DNA of 64,000 bases from Streptomyces cellulosae (GCA_014655195.1 BNBH01000031.1:31392-95391); one strand, 5' to 3'. Positions 42,889 through 51,424 are shown, numbered from the stretch's first letter. Notes: generated from the letters alone by a model not told the origin. Translations and numbers: made by a program.

Positions 42889-44577
42889 CTACAGCGCCGC
42901 CAGTTCGTCCACCAGGTCGTCCAGGCCCAGCGACCCCTGGGACAGCGCGGCCATGTGCCAGGCCTTCAGGTCGAACGCGTCGCCGTGCCGCTCGCGGGCC
43001 TTCTCCCGGCCCAGCAGCCAGGCCCGCTCGCCCAGCTTGTAACCGATGGCCTGGCCCGGGATCGTCAGATAGCGGGTCAGCTCGCTCTCCACGAAGTCCG
43101 CCGGGCGGCTGCTGTGCGCGCCGAAGAACTCCTGCGCCAGCTCCGGCGTCCACCGCTCACCCGGGTGGAACGGCGAGTCCGCGGGGATCTCCAGCTCCAG
43201 GTGCATGCCGATGTCGACGATCACCCGGGTCGCCCGCATCATCTGCGCGTCCAGGTACCCGAGCCGCTGCTCCGCGTCCGTGAGGAAGCCCAGCTCGTCC
43301 ATCAGCCGCTCCGCGTACAGCGCCCAGCCCTCGCAGTTGGCGCTGACCATGCCGACGCTCGCCTGGTAGCGCGACAGGTTCTCCGCCACGTGCACCCACT
43401 GCGCCAGCTGGAGATGGTGGCCGGGGACGCCCTCGTGGTACCAGGTGGACACCAGGTCGTACACCGGGAAGCGGGTCATGCCCATCGTGGGCAGCCAGGT
43501 GCAGCCCGGCCGGGAGAAGTCCTCCGACGGCGGCGTGTAGTACGGCGCCGCCGCGCTGCCCGCCGGGGCGATCCGCGACTCCACCTTCCGCACCCGCTCG
43601 GCCAGGTCGAAGTGCGTGCCGTCCAGGGCCTCGATCGCCTGGTCCATCAGACCCTGCAGCCAGTCGCGGACCTCGTCCACGCCCTCGATGTGCCGGCCGT
43701 GCTCGTCGAGGTGCGCCAGCGCCACCCACGGGGTCTCGGCGCCCGGCAGGATCTTCTCGGCCTCCTTCTTCATCTCGCCCAGCAGCCGGAAGTACTCGGA
43801 CCAGCCGTACGCGTACGCCTCGTCCAGGTCCAGGTCGGTGCCGTTGTAGTAGCGCGACCAGCGGGCGTAGCGCTCCCGGCCCACCGTGTTCGGCGCGCCC
43901 TCGACCGCCGGGGCGTACACGTCCCGCAGCCAGTTCCGCAGCTCCGCCACGGCCGCGGTCGCCGCGCGGGCGGCCTCGTCCAGCTCCGCGCGCAGCGCGT
44001 CCGGGCCCGCGGCGGCGAAGTCCTCGAACCAGCCGCGGCCCTCGCCGGTGTCCGCCCACTCGCCGAGCTGCCCGACGAACGTCGCCGTGGGGCGCGGCCC
44101 GGCGTACAGCGTGCGCTCCAGGCCCAGCGCCAGCGACTCCCGGTACCCGGCGAGCGCGGCCGGGACCGCGCGCAGCCGCTCCGCGATCGCCCGCCAGTCC
44201 TCCTCCGTCTCCGCCGGGGTCACCGTGAACACCTCGCGCACCGCGTGCGCGACCGTGCCCAGGTTGCCGACCGCGCGCAGGTGCTCGTCGGCCTCGTGCA
44301 CCGCGAGTTCGGCGGTCAGCCGCTCCCGCAGCAGCCGGCCGCAGCGCCGCTCGGCGTCGCTGTCCGCGCCGGGCAGCCGCTCGGCCTCGTCGAGCCGCGC
44401 CAGGGTCGCCCTGAGCAGATCGGCGACCGCCTCCTGACCGGCGGGCGAGAGATCGGGCAGCCGGGAGGAACTCTCCTTGACGCCGAGGTACGTCCCGGTG
44501 ATCGGGTCGAGGGCGATGAGCTCGTCGACGTAGGCGTCGGCGACCTGACGGGGAAGCGCGCTGTTGGTTGGTGACAT
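42889..44577 (-). CDS. DUF885 family metallopeptidase-like protein
   Basis: A 562-aa soluble protein of the DUF885 family, related to thimet-type metallopeptidases. The zinc-binding signature is HEGVPGHHLQ (H381, E382), preceded by FPVYDLVSTWY; the family also has QASVGMVSANCEGWALYAERLM. It probably hydrolyses peptides or an ester in the cytoplasm; the substrate is unknown. No signal peptide. Convergent with the Imm21/SDR side, and its start overlaps no other gene. Confidence 0.9.
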   Translation of the reverse strand: MSPTNSALPRQVADAYVDELIALDPITGTYLGVKESSSRLPDLSPAGQEAVADLLRATLARLDEAERLPGADSDAERRCGRLLRERLTAELAVHEADEHLRAVGNLGTVAHAVREVFTVTPAETEEDWRAIAERLRAVPAALAGYRESLALGLERTLYAGPRPTATFVGQLGEWADTGEGRGWFEDFAAAGPDALRAELDEAARAATAAVAELRNWLRDVYAPAVEGAPNTVGRERYARWSRYYNGTDLDLDEAYAYGWSEYFRLLGEMKKEAEKILPGAETPWVALAHLDEHGRHIEGVDEVRDWLQGLMDQAIEALDGTHFDLAERVRKVESRIAPAGSAAAPYYTPPSEDFSRPGCTWLPTMGMTRFPVYDLVSTWYHEGVPGHHLQLAQWVHVAENLSRYQASVGMVSANCEGWALYAERLMDELGFLTDAEQRLGYLDAQMMRATRVIVDIGMHLELEIPADSPFHPGERWTPELAQEFFGAHSSRPADFVESELTRYLTIPGQAIGYKLGERAWLLGREKARERHGDAFDLKAWHMAALSQGSLGLDDLVDELAAL

Positions 44578-44609
44578 GCGGACCATCCTGGTACGACGTC
44601 CGCCGCACG

Positions 44610-45101
44610 TCACGCGGATTGAGCCGAGGGCGAAGGCGGCATGACCGGACCGCAGTCCCACTGCTGGAAGATCAGCCGCGTCTCCACCCGCGCCACCTCA
44701 CGGCGGGCGGTGAACTCGTCCAGCACCAGCCGCTGCAGATCCGCCATGTCCGCGACCGCGACATGTACCAGATAGTCGTCGGGGCCGGTCAGATGGAACA
44801 CCGTCAGCGACTCCGGCAGCGCGCGGATCCGCTCCACGAACGGCCCCACCAGCTCCCGCCGGTGCGGTCTCACCTGCACCGACAGCAACGCCTGGAGACC
44901 CCGGCCGAGCTTCGCCGGGTCAAGCTGGAGGCGGTGCCCGAGGATCACGCCGGAGCGGCGCAGCCTGGTCACCCGGTCCAGGCAGGTCGACGGCGCGACC
45001 CCGACCTGCGCGGCGAGGTCCCGGTAGGTGGTCCGGGCGTCGTTCTGCAGCAGTCGCAGCAGATGGAGGTCCACCGGATCCAGTACGACAGATGCGGCCA
45101 T
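44610..45101 (-). CDS. Lrp/AsnC-family regulator
   Basis: A 163-aa Lrp-type regulator: DPVDLHLLRLLQNDARTTYRDLAAQVGVAPSTCLDRVTRLRRSG (helix-turn-helix) and the effector fold LTGPDDYLVHVAVADMADLQRLVLDEFTARREVARVETRLIFQQW. ATG 45101. It is divergent from a methionine gamma-lyase-like gene 60 bp away, which fits amino-acid-responsive control of sulfur amino-acid breakdown. Confidence 0.93.
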   Translation of the reverse strand: MAASVVLDPVDLHLLRLLQNDARTTYRDLAAQVGVAPSTCLDRVTRLRRSGVILGHRLQLDPAKLGRGLQALLSVQVRPHRRELVGPFVERIRALPESLTVFHLTGPDDYLVHVAVADMADLQRLVLDEFTARREVARVETRLIFQQWDCGPVMPPSPSAQSA

Positions 45102-45161
45102 CGGCCGAACGTAGCACGGGATCCTGCCGCACAGAACCGGCCGGTGTTCACCCTGAGCGCC

Positions 45162-46349
45162 ATGGACAACGGCATGGACACGCGACGCACCACCAGAGCA
45201 CTCGCCACCGAGGCCGTGCACGCCGGCCGCGACGATCTCGCCGGACTCGGACTGCACGCCCCGCCGATCGACCTGTCCACCACCTACCCCTCCTACGACA
45301 GCCGGGCCGAGGCCGCCCGCATCGACGCCTTCGCCACCACCGGCGCCGAACCCGACGGCCCGCCGGTCTACGGACGGCTCGGCAACCCCACCGTCGCCCG
45401 CTTCGAGACCGCCCTCGCCCGCCTGGAGGGCACCGGGTCCGCGGTCGCCTTCGCCAGCGGCATGGCCGCGCTCAGCGCCGTCCTGCTGGTCCGCGCCTCC
45501 ATGGGCCTGCGGCACGTCGTCGCCGTACGCCCGCTGTACGGGTGCAGCGACCATCTGCTGACCGCCGGACTGCTCGGCTCCGAGGTCACCTGGACCGACC
45601 CGGCCGGCGTCGCCGACGCGCTCCGCCCGGACACCGGCCTGGTGCTGGTGGAGTCGCCCGCCAACCCGACGCTCGCCGAGATCGACCTGCGGGCCGTCGC
45701 CCACGCCTGCGGCTCCGTGCCGCTGCTCGTCGACAACACCTTCGCCACGCCGGTGCTCCAGCGGCCCGTCGAGCAGGGGGCGCGGCTGGTGCTGCACAGC
45801 GCCACCAAGTACCTCGGCGGGCACGGCGACGTGCTGGCCGGCGTGGTGGCCTGCGACGAGGAGTTCGCCGGGCGGCTGCGGCAGGTGCGGTTCGCCACCG
45901 GCGGGGTGCTGCACCCGCTGGCCGGCTACCTGCTGCTGCGCGGCCTGTCGACGCTGCCGGTCCGGGTACGGGCCGCGTGCGCGAACGCCGCCGAACTCGC
46001 TGCGCGCCTCGCCGCGGACCCGCGCGTGGCCAAGGTGCACTACCCGCGCATCGGCGGCGCGATGGTCGCCTTCGAGGTCCACGGCGACCCGCACGCGGTG
46101 ATCGCCGGCGTCCGCCTGATCACCCCGGCGGTGAGCCTCGGCAGCGTGGACTCCCTGATCCAGCACCCGGCGTCCATCAGCCACCGCATCGTCGACGCCG
46201 ACGACCGCAGGGACGCGGGCGTCTCCGACCGCCTGCTCCGCCTCTCGGTCGGCCTGGAGGACGTCGAGGACCTGTGGTCCGACCTGGACCAGGCGTTGGG
46301 CGCGCGGTCCGAACGGCCGGCCCGGTCGGAAGCGATGGCCCAGGGCTGA
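45162..46349 (+). CDS. Trans-sulfuration PLP enzyme, methionine gamma-lyase-like
   Basis: A 395-aa cystathionine-synthase/lyase-family PLP enzyme. The PLP lysine is K216 (SATKYLGGHGDV); other landmarks are YGRLGNPTVARFETALARLEG, FASGMAALSAVLLV and VESPANPTLAEIDLRAVA. The C128 of PLYGCSD aligns with the Cys of methionine gamma-lyases (LYGCT), so methionine or related S-substituted amino-acid breakdown is more likely than cystathionine synthesis. Divergent from an Lrp regulator. ATG 45162; a second ATG at 45174 is also possible. Confidence 0.85.
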   Translation: MDNGMDTRRTTRALATEAVHAGRDDLAGLGLHAPPIDLSTTYPSYDSRAEAARIDAFATTGAEPDGPPVYGRLGNPTVARFETALARLEGTGSAVAFASGMAALSAVLLVRASMGLRHVVAVRPLYGCSDHLLTAGLLGSEVTWTDPAGVADALRPDTGLVLVESPANPTLAEIDLRAVAHACGSVPLLVDNTFATPVLQRPVEQGARLVLHSATKYLGGHGDVLAGVVACDEEFAGRLRQVRFATGGVLHPLAGYLLLRGLSTLPVRVRAACANAAELAARLAADPRVAKVHYPRIGGAMVAFEVHGDPHAVIAGVRLITPAVSLGSVDSLIQHPASISHRIVDADDRRDAGVSDRLLRLSVGLEDVEDLWSDLDQALGARSERPARSEAMAQG

Positions 46350-46370
46350 CGGACCGCCCGTGAACGGGGG

Positions 46371-46402
46371 ACGGCCCGGCACGCGCTCGCGTGCCGGGCC
46401 GT
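46371..46402. terminator. 14-bp perfect hairpin between convergent genes
   Basis: acggcccggcacgc (46371-46384) and gcgtgccgggccgt (46389-46402) with loop gctc. It lies between the end of the lyase gene and the convergent ACT-GNAT gene, and should terminate both. Confidence 0.85.
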
Positions 46403-46416
46403 GTTCCGTCGGCGGG

Positions 46417-47688
46417 TCAGTACCGGGCGGCCCTCTCGCCGGCCTCCGTCGGGCGCGGCGCCGGGGCGGGGGTCAGTCGGGCGGTGATGACGAGCGTGCC
46501 CTCCTCGATCTGGTAGTCGAGGGGGAGGCCCAGGCCGCGCATCGCGGCGACCATGCCCGTGTTGGACGCCTGCGTCACGGCGTAGACATGGGCGCAGCCG
46601 GCCTCGACCGCCATGCCCACCAGGCGGGACAGCAGTTCCGCGCCGATGCCCCGCCGCTGCCAGGCGTCCTCGACGACCAGCGCCACCTCGGTCTCGTCGC
46701 CGTCCCACAGCAGATGACCGAGGGCGACGATGTCGCCGGACGCGGTCTGCGCGGCGAGCGTACGGCCGAAGCGGGGGCTGAGCAGATGGTTGAGGTAGCG
46801 CGTCGCGTCGCCGACCGGGCCGTGGTACCGGCGCCGCAGCGTCTCGGCGGAGCACCGCCCGTGCATCGCCCGCGCCGCGTCCAGGTCCGCGGTGTCCGCG
46901 CGGCGCACGGAGACATGACCGCCCTCGGACAGCGCCAGCAGGTCACGGCCGCCAGGCAGCCGCCGGCCGAGCCGGGCGTCCAGCTCCACCAGCGCCCGCG
47001 CACGGGCGAACTCCGTGGGCGTGAACGGCAGATACGGCCGCTCGACCGTGAGCACCCCGCCCTCCGGGTCGCGCAGCCGGATCACGGTGTCCTCCAGGAC
47101 GCCCTCCGGAGGCACGGCCCCCGGCCCGGCGCCGAACGCGGTGGCGGGCTGGGAGCGGATCGTGCAACGCCCCAGCAACTGGCGCAGGACCAGCGGCAGT
47201 TCGGCCGCGTCCGTCGCGGTGCGGGCGGCCAGCCCCAGCATCCGGGTCGGGCCGTCCACCAGGTCGTGGGCGTCGGCCCGCTCGGCCCAGGTGTCGGTAC
47301 CGCCGCCCGCCTCGACCGCCGCGGTGAGATCCGTGCCGGCCGGGACGCGCAGCAGGAACTCGTCGACGGTGTGCGCGCCCAGCGGGTGCGTCTGCAGGCT
47401 CAGGATGTCGACCCGCCGCTCGGCCAGCGCCGTGCACAGGGCGGCCAGCGCGCCCGGCTCGTCCCGCACCGTCGTCCGCATCCGCCACAGCACGCTCTCG
47501 ACCGCCGCCGGCTCGGGCGACGGCGGAGCGCCGCCGGTATCGTGCGCCGGCGGCGCGTGGCCGTGGCGGCGTGCGCGCCATGCGTGCAGGGCCTCCCCGC
47601 AGCGCGCGGCGCGGGCGAGCGGGTTCCAGCGGCGGGGCGTGCGCCCTCCGTCACGGTCGTTCGTCACGTCAAACATGTCTCGACTCAT
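46417..47688 (-). CDS. ACT-domain GNAT acetyltransferase
   Basis: A 423-aa fusion. It has a disordered, basic N-terminus (about 1-55), an ACT-like amino-acid-binding domain at about 65-140 (VLWRMRTTVRDEPGALAALC, DILSLQTHPLGAHTVDEFLL) and a C-terminal GNAT domain at about 258-405 (VSVRRADTADLDAARAMH, ALVVEDAWQRRGIGAELLSRLV). ACT-GNAT fusions of actinomycetes acetylate acyl-CoA synthetases under amino-acid control; substrate here is inferred only. A palindrome lies 25 bp upstream of the ATG. Confidence 0.85.
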   Translation of the reverse strand: MSRDMFDVTNDRDGGRTPRRWNPLARAARCGEALHAWRARRHGHAPPAHDTGGAPPSPEPAAVESVLWRMRTTVRDEPGALAALCTALAERRVDILSLQTHPLGAHTVDEFLLRVPAGTDLTAAVEAGGGTDTWAERADAHDLVDGPTRMLGLAARTATDAAELPLVLRQLLGRCTIRSQPATAFGAGPGAVPPEGVLEDTVIRLRDPEGGVLTVERPYLPFTPTEFARARALVELDARLGRRLPGGRDLLALSEGGHVSVRRADTADLDAARAMHGRCSAETLRRRYHGPVGDATRYLNHLLSPRFGRTLAAQTASGDIVALGHLLWDGDETEVALVVEDAWQRRGIGAELLSRLVGMAVEAGCAHVYAVTQASNTGMVAAMRGLGLPLDYQIEEGTLVITARLTPAPAPRPTEAGERAARY

Positions 47689-47712
47689 ACAGTCACTGTG
47701 AAGGAATCGTGT

Positions 47713-47726
47713 TTCGTGATCACGAA
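47713..47726 (-). promoter_or_regulatory. Perfect 14-bp palindrome upstream of the ACT-GNAT gene
   Basis: ttcgtgatcacgaa (47713-47726) lies 25 bp upstream of the minus-strand ATG, with a second pair cagtcac/gtgactg (47690-47696/47733-47739) around it. It looks like a dimeric repressor site. No protein is assigned. Confidence 0.45.
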
Positions 47727-47773
47727 CGTACTGTGACTGACGGGTAAAGCCCGCTTCTGTCCGAAATGCTGTG

Positions 47774-49324
47774 TTACTGACCGACGAGGCCCGGCTGCAG
47801 CGTCTTCCTGAACAGCACCGTGCCGTCCATCTCCCGGAGCCGCACGGTCAGTTCACCGCTTCCGCCGTCGATGTCCACCTCGCCGAAGAACTGGTACCCA
47901 CCGGCGGGGGAGACGTTGGCGGTGGCGGGCGCCTTCAGGAACACCCGCTCCGGACCGAACGTCCCGTCGAGCTCCGTCGCCGGGAACGCGCCCGCGTTGA
48001 GCGGCCCCGAGACGAACTCCCAGAACGGCTCGAAATCGCCGAACCCGGCCCGCTCGGGCCGGTAGTGCTGCGCCGAGGTGTGGTGCACGTCGGCCGTCAG
48101 CCACACCGTCCCGGTGATCCTCCGGTGCTTGACGAACCGCAGCAGCTCCGCGATCTGCAGTTCCCGCCCCAGCGGCGCCCCCGGGTCGCCCTGCGCCACC
48201 GCCTCGACATGCGGGCGCCCCTCGGTGGTGTCGGGCACGACCAGCCCGACCGGCATGTCGGCGGCGATCACCTTCCACACCGCCCGCGACCGCGTCAGCT
48301 CCCGCTTCAGCCAGTCCAGTTGCTCCCGGCCGAGGATGCCCTGCGGGTCGACGGTCCGGTCGCTGGGCGAGTTGGCGTTCCGGTACGTCCGCATGTCCAG
48401 CACGAACACGTCGAGCAGCGGCCCCTGCCGCAGCACGCGGTGGATACGCCCCTCCCGGGCGCCGGGCCGCAGCGTGGACACCGGGTAGTACTCGCCGAAC
48501 GCCCGCCGGGCGCGGGCCGCGAGCACGTCGACGTCCTTCACGGTGTACCGGGTGTCCGTGTCCGCGATCCGCTGCCCCGGGTACCAGTTGTTGCGCACCT
48601 CGTGGTCGTCCCACTGGACGATCGACGGCACCCGGGCGTTGAACCGGCGCAGGTGCTCGTCCAGGAGGTTGTAGCGGAAGTTGCCGCGGAACTCCGCGAG
48701 GGTCTCCGCGACCTTGGACTTCTCCTCGGTGGTGACGTTCCGCCAGAGGCTGCCGTCCGGCAGTTCGGCGGTCGCCGCGATGGGCCCGTCGGCGTAGACG
48801 GTGTCCCCGCTGAACAGGAAGAAGTCCGGGTCGAGCCGCTCCATCGCGTCGAAGACGCGGTAGCCGCCGAACGCCGGGTTGATGCCCCAGCCCTGCCCGG
48901 CCAGGTCGCCCGACCACACGAACCGCACCCCGTCCCGCCGCCGGTCCGGCACGGTGCGGAAGGTTCCGGCGACCGGCGCGCCCGTACGGCGCGGGTCGTC
49001 GGGATCGGCGAGCAGCACCCGGTAGTGGACCTGCTCGCCCGACGGCAGCCCGCGCAGCCGGGTCGTGCCGGTGAAGTCGGTGCCGGGACCGATCAACGGC
49101 CCGCGCACCTGGCGGACGTTGCGGAACGACTCCGTCGCCGAGGTCTCGACGATCATCCGCGCCGGCCGGTCCGACCGCACCCACACCAGCGCGGAGTCAC
49201 GGGTGACGTCCCCGGTCTGGACGCCCCACTCGGCGGAGGGCCGCCCCGACCGGGTGAACGCGGGCAGGGCCAGCCCCGCCGACAGGGCGAGGGACCCCTT
49301 CAGCAAGGAGCGACGGTGTGCCAT
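47774..49324 (-). CDS. phoD: PhoD-type alkaline phosphatase/phosphodiesterase
   Basis: A 516-aa secreted phosphatase. The N-terminus has a Tat signal (HRRSLLKGSLALSAGLALPA), then the PhoD N-terminal domain and metallophosphatase motifs: VWSGDLAGQGW, FLFSGDTVYADGP, SIVQWDDHEVRNNWYPGQ, and WLTADVHHTSAQHY. PhoD uses Fe/Ca and frees phosphate from teichoic acid and other phosphodiesters. ATG 49324 places the signal correctly. A PHO box about 50-71 bp upstream indicates PhoRP control. Confidence 0.93.
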   Translation of the reverse strand: MAHRRSLLKGSLALSAGLALPAFTRSGRPSAEWGVQTGDVTRDSALVWVRSDRPARMIVETSATESFRNVRQVRGPLIGPGTDFTGTTRLRGLPSGEQVHYRVLLADPDDPRRTGAPVAGTFRTVPDRRRDGVRFVWSGDLAGQGWGINPAFGGYRVFDAMERLDPDFFLFSGDTVYADGPIAATAELPDGSLWRNVTTEEKSKVAETLAEFRGNFRYNLLDEHLRRFNARVPSIVQWDDHEVRNNWYPGQRIADTDTRYTVKDVDVLAARARRAFGEYYPVSTLRPGAREGRIHRVLRQGPLLDVFVLDMRTYRNANSPSDRTVDPQGILGREQLDWLKRELTRSRAVWKVIAADMPVGLVVPDTTEGRPHVEAVAQGDPGAPLGRELQIAELLRFVKHRRITGTVWLTADVHHTSAQHYRPERAGFGDFEPFWEFVSGPLNAGAFPATELDGTFGPERVFLKAPATANVSPAGGYQFFGEVDIDGGSGELTVRLREMDGTVLFRKTLQPGLVGQ

Positions 49325-49345
49325 GAGTACGCCTCCGAGGGTGCG

Positions 49346-49363
49346 GTGGGTGTGCACACCCAC
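49346..49363. repeat. 18-bp perfect palindrome in the phoD leader
   Basis: gtgggtgtgcacacccac at 49346-49363 reads the same on both strands and lies between the PHO box and the phoD start. Could be a second regulator's operator or a weak hairpin. Confidence 0.5.
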
Positions 49364-49373
49364 ACCTACGCCC

Positions 49374-49395
49374 ACTCATCGAACTCCGGATGAAC
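49374..49395 (-). promoter_or_regulatory. PHO box upstream of phoD
   Basis: Read on the minus strand, two adjoining 11-bp units: GTTCATCCGGA (49395-49385) and GTTCGATGAGT (49384-49374). The first unit is close to the Streptomyces PhoP consensus (GTTCACC-type heptamer); the second is weaker. It is 50-71 bp ahead of the phoD ATG, a typical position for PhoP activation under phosphate starvation. Confidence 0.65.
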
Positions 49396-49411
49396 AACAC
49401 ACCTCAGGAGG

Positions 49412-49427
49412 CCGCGGGGAACTGCGC
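49412..49427 (-). repeat. Lone copy of the dispersed repeat
   Basis: ccgcggggaactgcgc (49412-49427) is a shortened inverted-orientation copy, with the shared flank (ccccaccggcccgcgg) following. Located between two minus-strand genes, after the hydrolase stop. Confidence 0.55.
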
Positions 49428-49456
49428 GTCAAGTCCCCACCGGCCCGCGGTGAACA

Positions 49457-50293
49457 TCAGACCCCACGACTCCCGTCCAGCAACACCCGCGACACCAACG
49501 CCGGATCGTCGTTCATCGGCACATGCCCACACCCCGGCAGCCGAACCAGTCGCGCCCGCGGAATGATCTGCTTCGCCCGCACCCCCTGCCGGGGGATGAG
49601 CAACCGGTCCCGCGCTCCCCACGCCACCGTCACCGGCACGCCCCGCACATCCTCCGTGAACTGCACGGAACCGCCCGCCCGCAGCGTCCGCGCGAACCCG
49701 GTCGCCTCGGCCAGCGCCCGCGTCTCGGCGACCACCGCCTCCGGGGAACGCCGCCCTGGCCGGGCGTAGATCGTGCTGGTCAGCACGCCCCGCCCGACCG
49801 CGGACCGGGACAGCCCCTCGACCACCCGCACCGGCATCCGCTCCGCGATGCCCCGCATGGCGGACAGGACGGTGAACGCGTACCGCCGCTCGGCCTGCGT
49901 CCAGAATCCCGCGGGGGACAGCGCCGTCACCGAGCGCACCAGCCCGGCCCGCCCCATCTCCAGGGCGAGCAGCCCGCCGAGGGAGTTGCCGGCGACGTGC
50001 GGACGGTCCAGCTCCAGCGCCTCGCACAGGCCCGCGAGGGCGGTGGTCACGGTGGGCAGGTCGTGGTCGAGTCCGTCGGGCAGGGCGGGCGAGGCGCCGA
50101 AGCCGGGCAGGTCCACGGCGATCACCTCGCGCTCGGTGGCCAGGATGTCCACGACCGGGTCCCAGGCCTGCCGGTGATGCCCGATGCCGTGCAGCAGAAG
50201 CAGCGGTTCCCCGCGCCCTACGCGCGCGTAGGAGAGGGTCACGGACTGCGGGCCTCGCGCAGAGGGGACCTGGTAGGTGACGGTCGCGGACAT
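49457..50293 (-). CDS. Alpha/beta hydrolase
   Basis: A 278-aa alpha/beta-hydrolase: oxyanion loop LLLLHGIGHHRQAW, the nucleophile elbow GNSLGG with S104, an acid segment in TVAWGARDRLLIP and the catalytic His in LPGCGHVPMNDDP. Members are lipases, peroxidases or C-C hydrolases; nothing narrows this one. ATG 50293. It is divergent from a sigma factor 141 bp away, so it may be a target of that regulator. Confidence 0.88.
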   Translation of the reverse strand: MSATVTYQVPSARGPQSVTLSYARVGRGEPLLLLHGIGHHRQAWDPVVDILATEREVIAVDLPGFGASPALPDGLDHDLPTVTTALAGLCEALELDRPHVAGNSLGGLLALEMGRAGLVRSVTALSPAGFWTQAERRYAFTVLSAMRGIAERMPVRVVEGLSRSAVGRGVLTSTIYARPGRRSPEAVVAETRALAEATGFARTLRAGGSVQFTEDVRGVPVTVAWGARDRLLIPRQGVRAKQIIPRARLVRLPGCGHVPMNDDPALVSRVLLDGSRGV

Positions 50294-50434
50294 CGAGTGC
50301 TCCTCGTTCGGACGAGCATGGACGAGCGGAAAGGGACGTCGTACCGGACGCCGTAGACAGCTTGTCAGCAATTGCTACCGACGGGTAGCCCGTCATGCCT
50401 GGACACTTCACCACCGGTCCGCTGGGATGGCCAG

Positions 50435-51322
50435 GTGACCGCCGACACCGCGACCGCCCTCTTCGAGGAACACCGCCCCGTCCTCATGGGCATCGCCTAC
50501 CGCATGCTGGGCCGTGTGGCCGACGCCGAGGACGTCGTCCAGGACGCCTGGCTGCGCTGGTCCGCCGCCGACCGGACCGACGTCCGCGAACCACGCGGCT
50601 TCCTCGTGCGGATCACCACCCGCCTCGCCCTCGACCGGCTCCGGCGGATCAAGGCGCGCGGCGAGACCTACGTCGGCCCCTGGCTCCCCGAGCCCTACGT
50701 CACCGACTTCGGCGACACCGTGCCGGACACCGCGGACCAGGCCGTGCTCGCCGAGTCCGTGTCCCTCGCGGTGCTCGTCGTCATGGAGACGCTCTCCCCG
50801 CTGGAGCGCGCGGTGTTCGTGCTCAGGGAGGCGTTCGGCCATCCGTACGCCGACATCGCGGCGATGCTCGACCGCGGCGAGGCGGCCGTACGCCAGCTCG
50901 CCGCCCGCGCCCGCCGCCATGTCGACGAGCGGCGCCCCCGCTACGACGTCGACCCCGCCCGCCGCCGCGACCTCACCGCACGCTTCCTGGACGCGGCCGC
51001 CGGGGGAGACCTGGCGGGCCTGATGGAGCTGCTCGCCCCGGACGTACGTCTCGTCGGCGACAGCGGCGGCAAGGCGCGCGCCCCGCTGCGGGTGCTGGAG
51101 GGCGCCGATCACGTGGGCCGCTTCTTCGTCGGGGTGGCCGGCAAGGGACTGCCGGACGTGTCCGTCCGCATGGTCGAGCTCAACGGCGGTCCCGCCGTGC
51201 TCGTGCTGTCCGGCGGGAAGCCCGACACGGTCGTGCAGATCGACGCCGACGGGGGCCGGATCCGCACGGTCTACGTGGTCCGCAACCCCGACAAGCTCGC
51301 CGCCCTCATCGCGCTTCCGTAG
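50435..51322 (+). CDS. ECF41-type RNA polymerase sigma factor
   Basis: A 295-aa sigma factor of the ECF41 group: region 2 FEEHRPVLMGIAYRMLGRVADAEDVVQDAWLRW, region 4 LSPLERAVFVLREAFGHPYADIAAML, and a C-terminal SnoaL-like domain. The diagnostic WLPEP (83-87) and NPDKL (284-288) motifs are present; the latter domain acts as an in-cis regulator of sigma activity. ECF41 genes normally neighbour a COE gene (carboxymuconolactone decarboxylase, oxidoreductase or epimerase), whereas here the neighbour is an alpha/beta hydrolase. GTG 50435 follows ccagg. Confidence 0.92.
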   Translation: MTADTATALFEEHRPVLMGIAYRMLGRVADAEDVVQDAWLRWSAADRTDVREPRGFLVRITTRLALDRLRRIKARGETYVGPWLPEPYVTDFGDTVPDTADQAVLAESVSLAVLVVMETLSPLERAVFVLREAFGHPYADIAAMLDRGEAAVRQLAARARRHVDERRPRYDVDPARRRDLTARFLDAAAGGDLAGLMELLAPDVRLVGDSGGKARAPLRVLEGADHVGRFFVGVAGKGLPDVSVRMVELNGGPAVLVLSGGKPDTVVQIDADGGRIRTVYVVRNPDKLAALIALP

Positions 51323-51389
51323 GCGCGTCACGCCCCATCCGTGCGGGCCCCGCCGCAGCGCGCACGGGGGCCCTGCGGCGCGCCGCCGA

Positions 51390-51424
51390 TTGGTATTGAC
51401 CAAGTCCTGTGGCCGCCCTATGGT
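51390..51424 (+). promoter_or_regulatory. Promoter with dasR-like operator over the -35 box
   Basis: TTGACC (51396-51401) and TATGGT (51419-51424) with a 17-bp spacer make a strong sigma70-type promoter. The -35 box is inside ttggtattgaccaa (51390-51403), an inverted repeat resembling the dre site of DasR (TGGTCTAGACCA). A HutC/DasR-type repressor here would block RNA polymerase. Confidence 0.6.

Noticed and set aside
50366..50405. ECF41 promoter (TGTCA...CGTC) ahead of the sigma gene
   Set aside because: The two elements are present, but the spacer is about 21 bp rather than 15-16, so I do not claim it.
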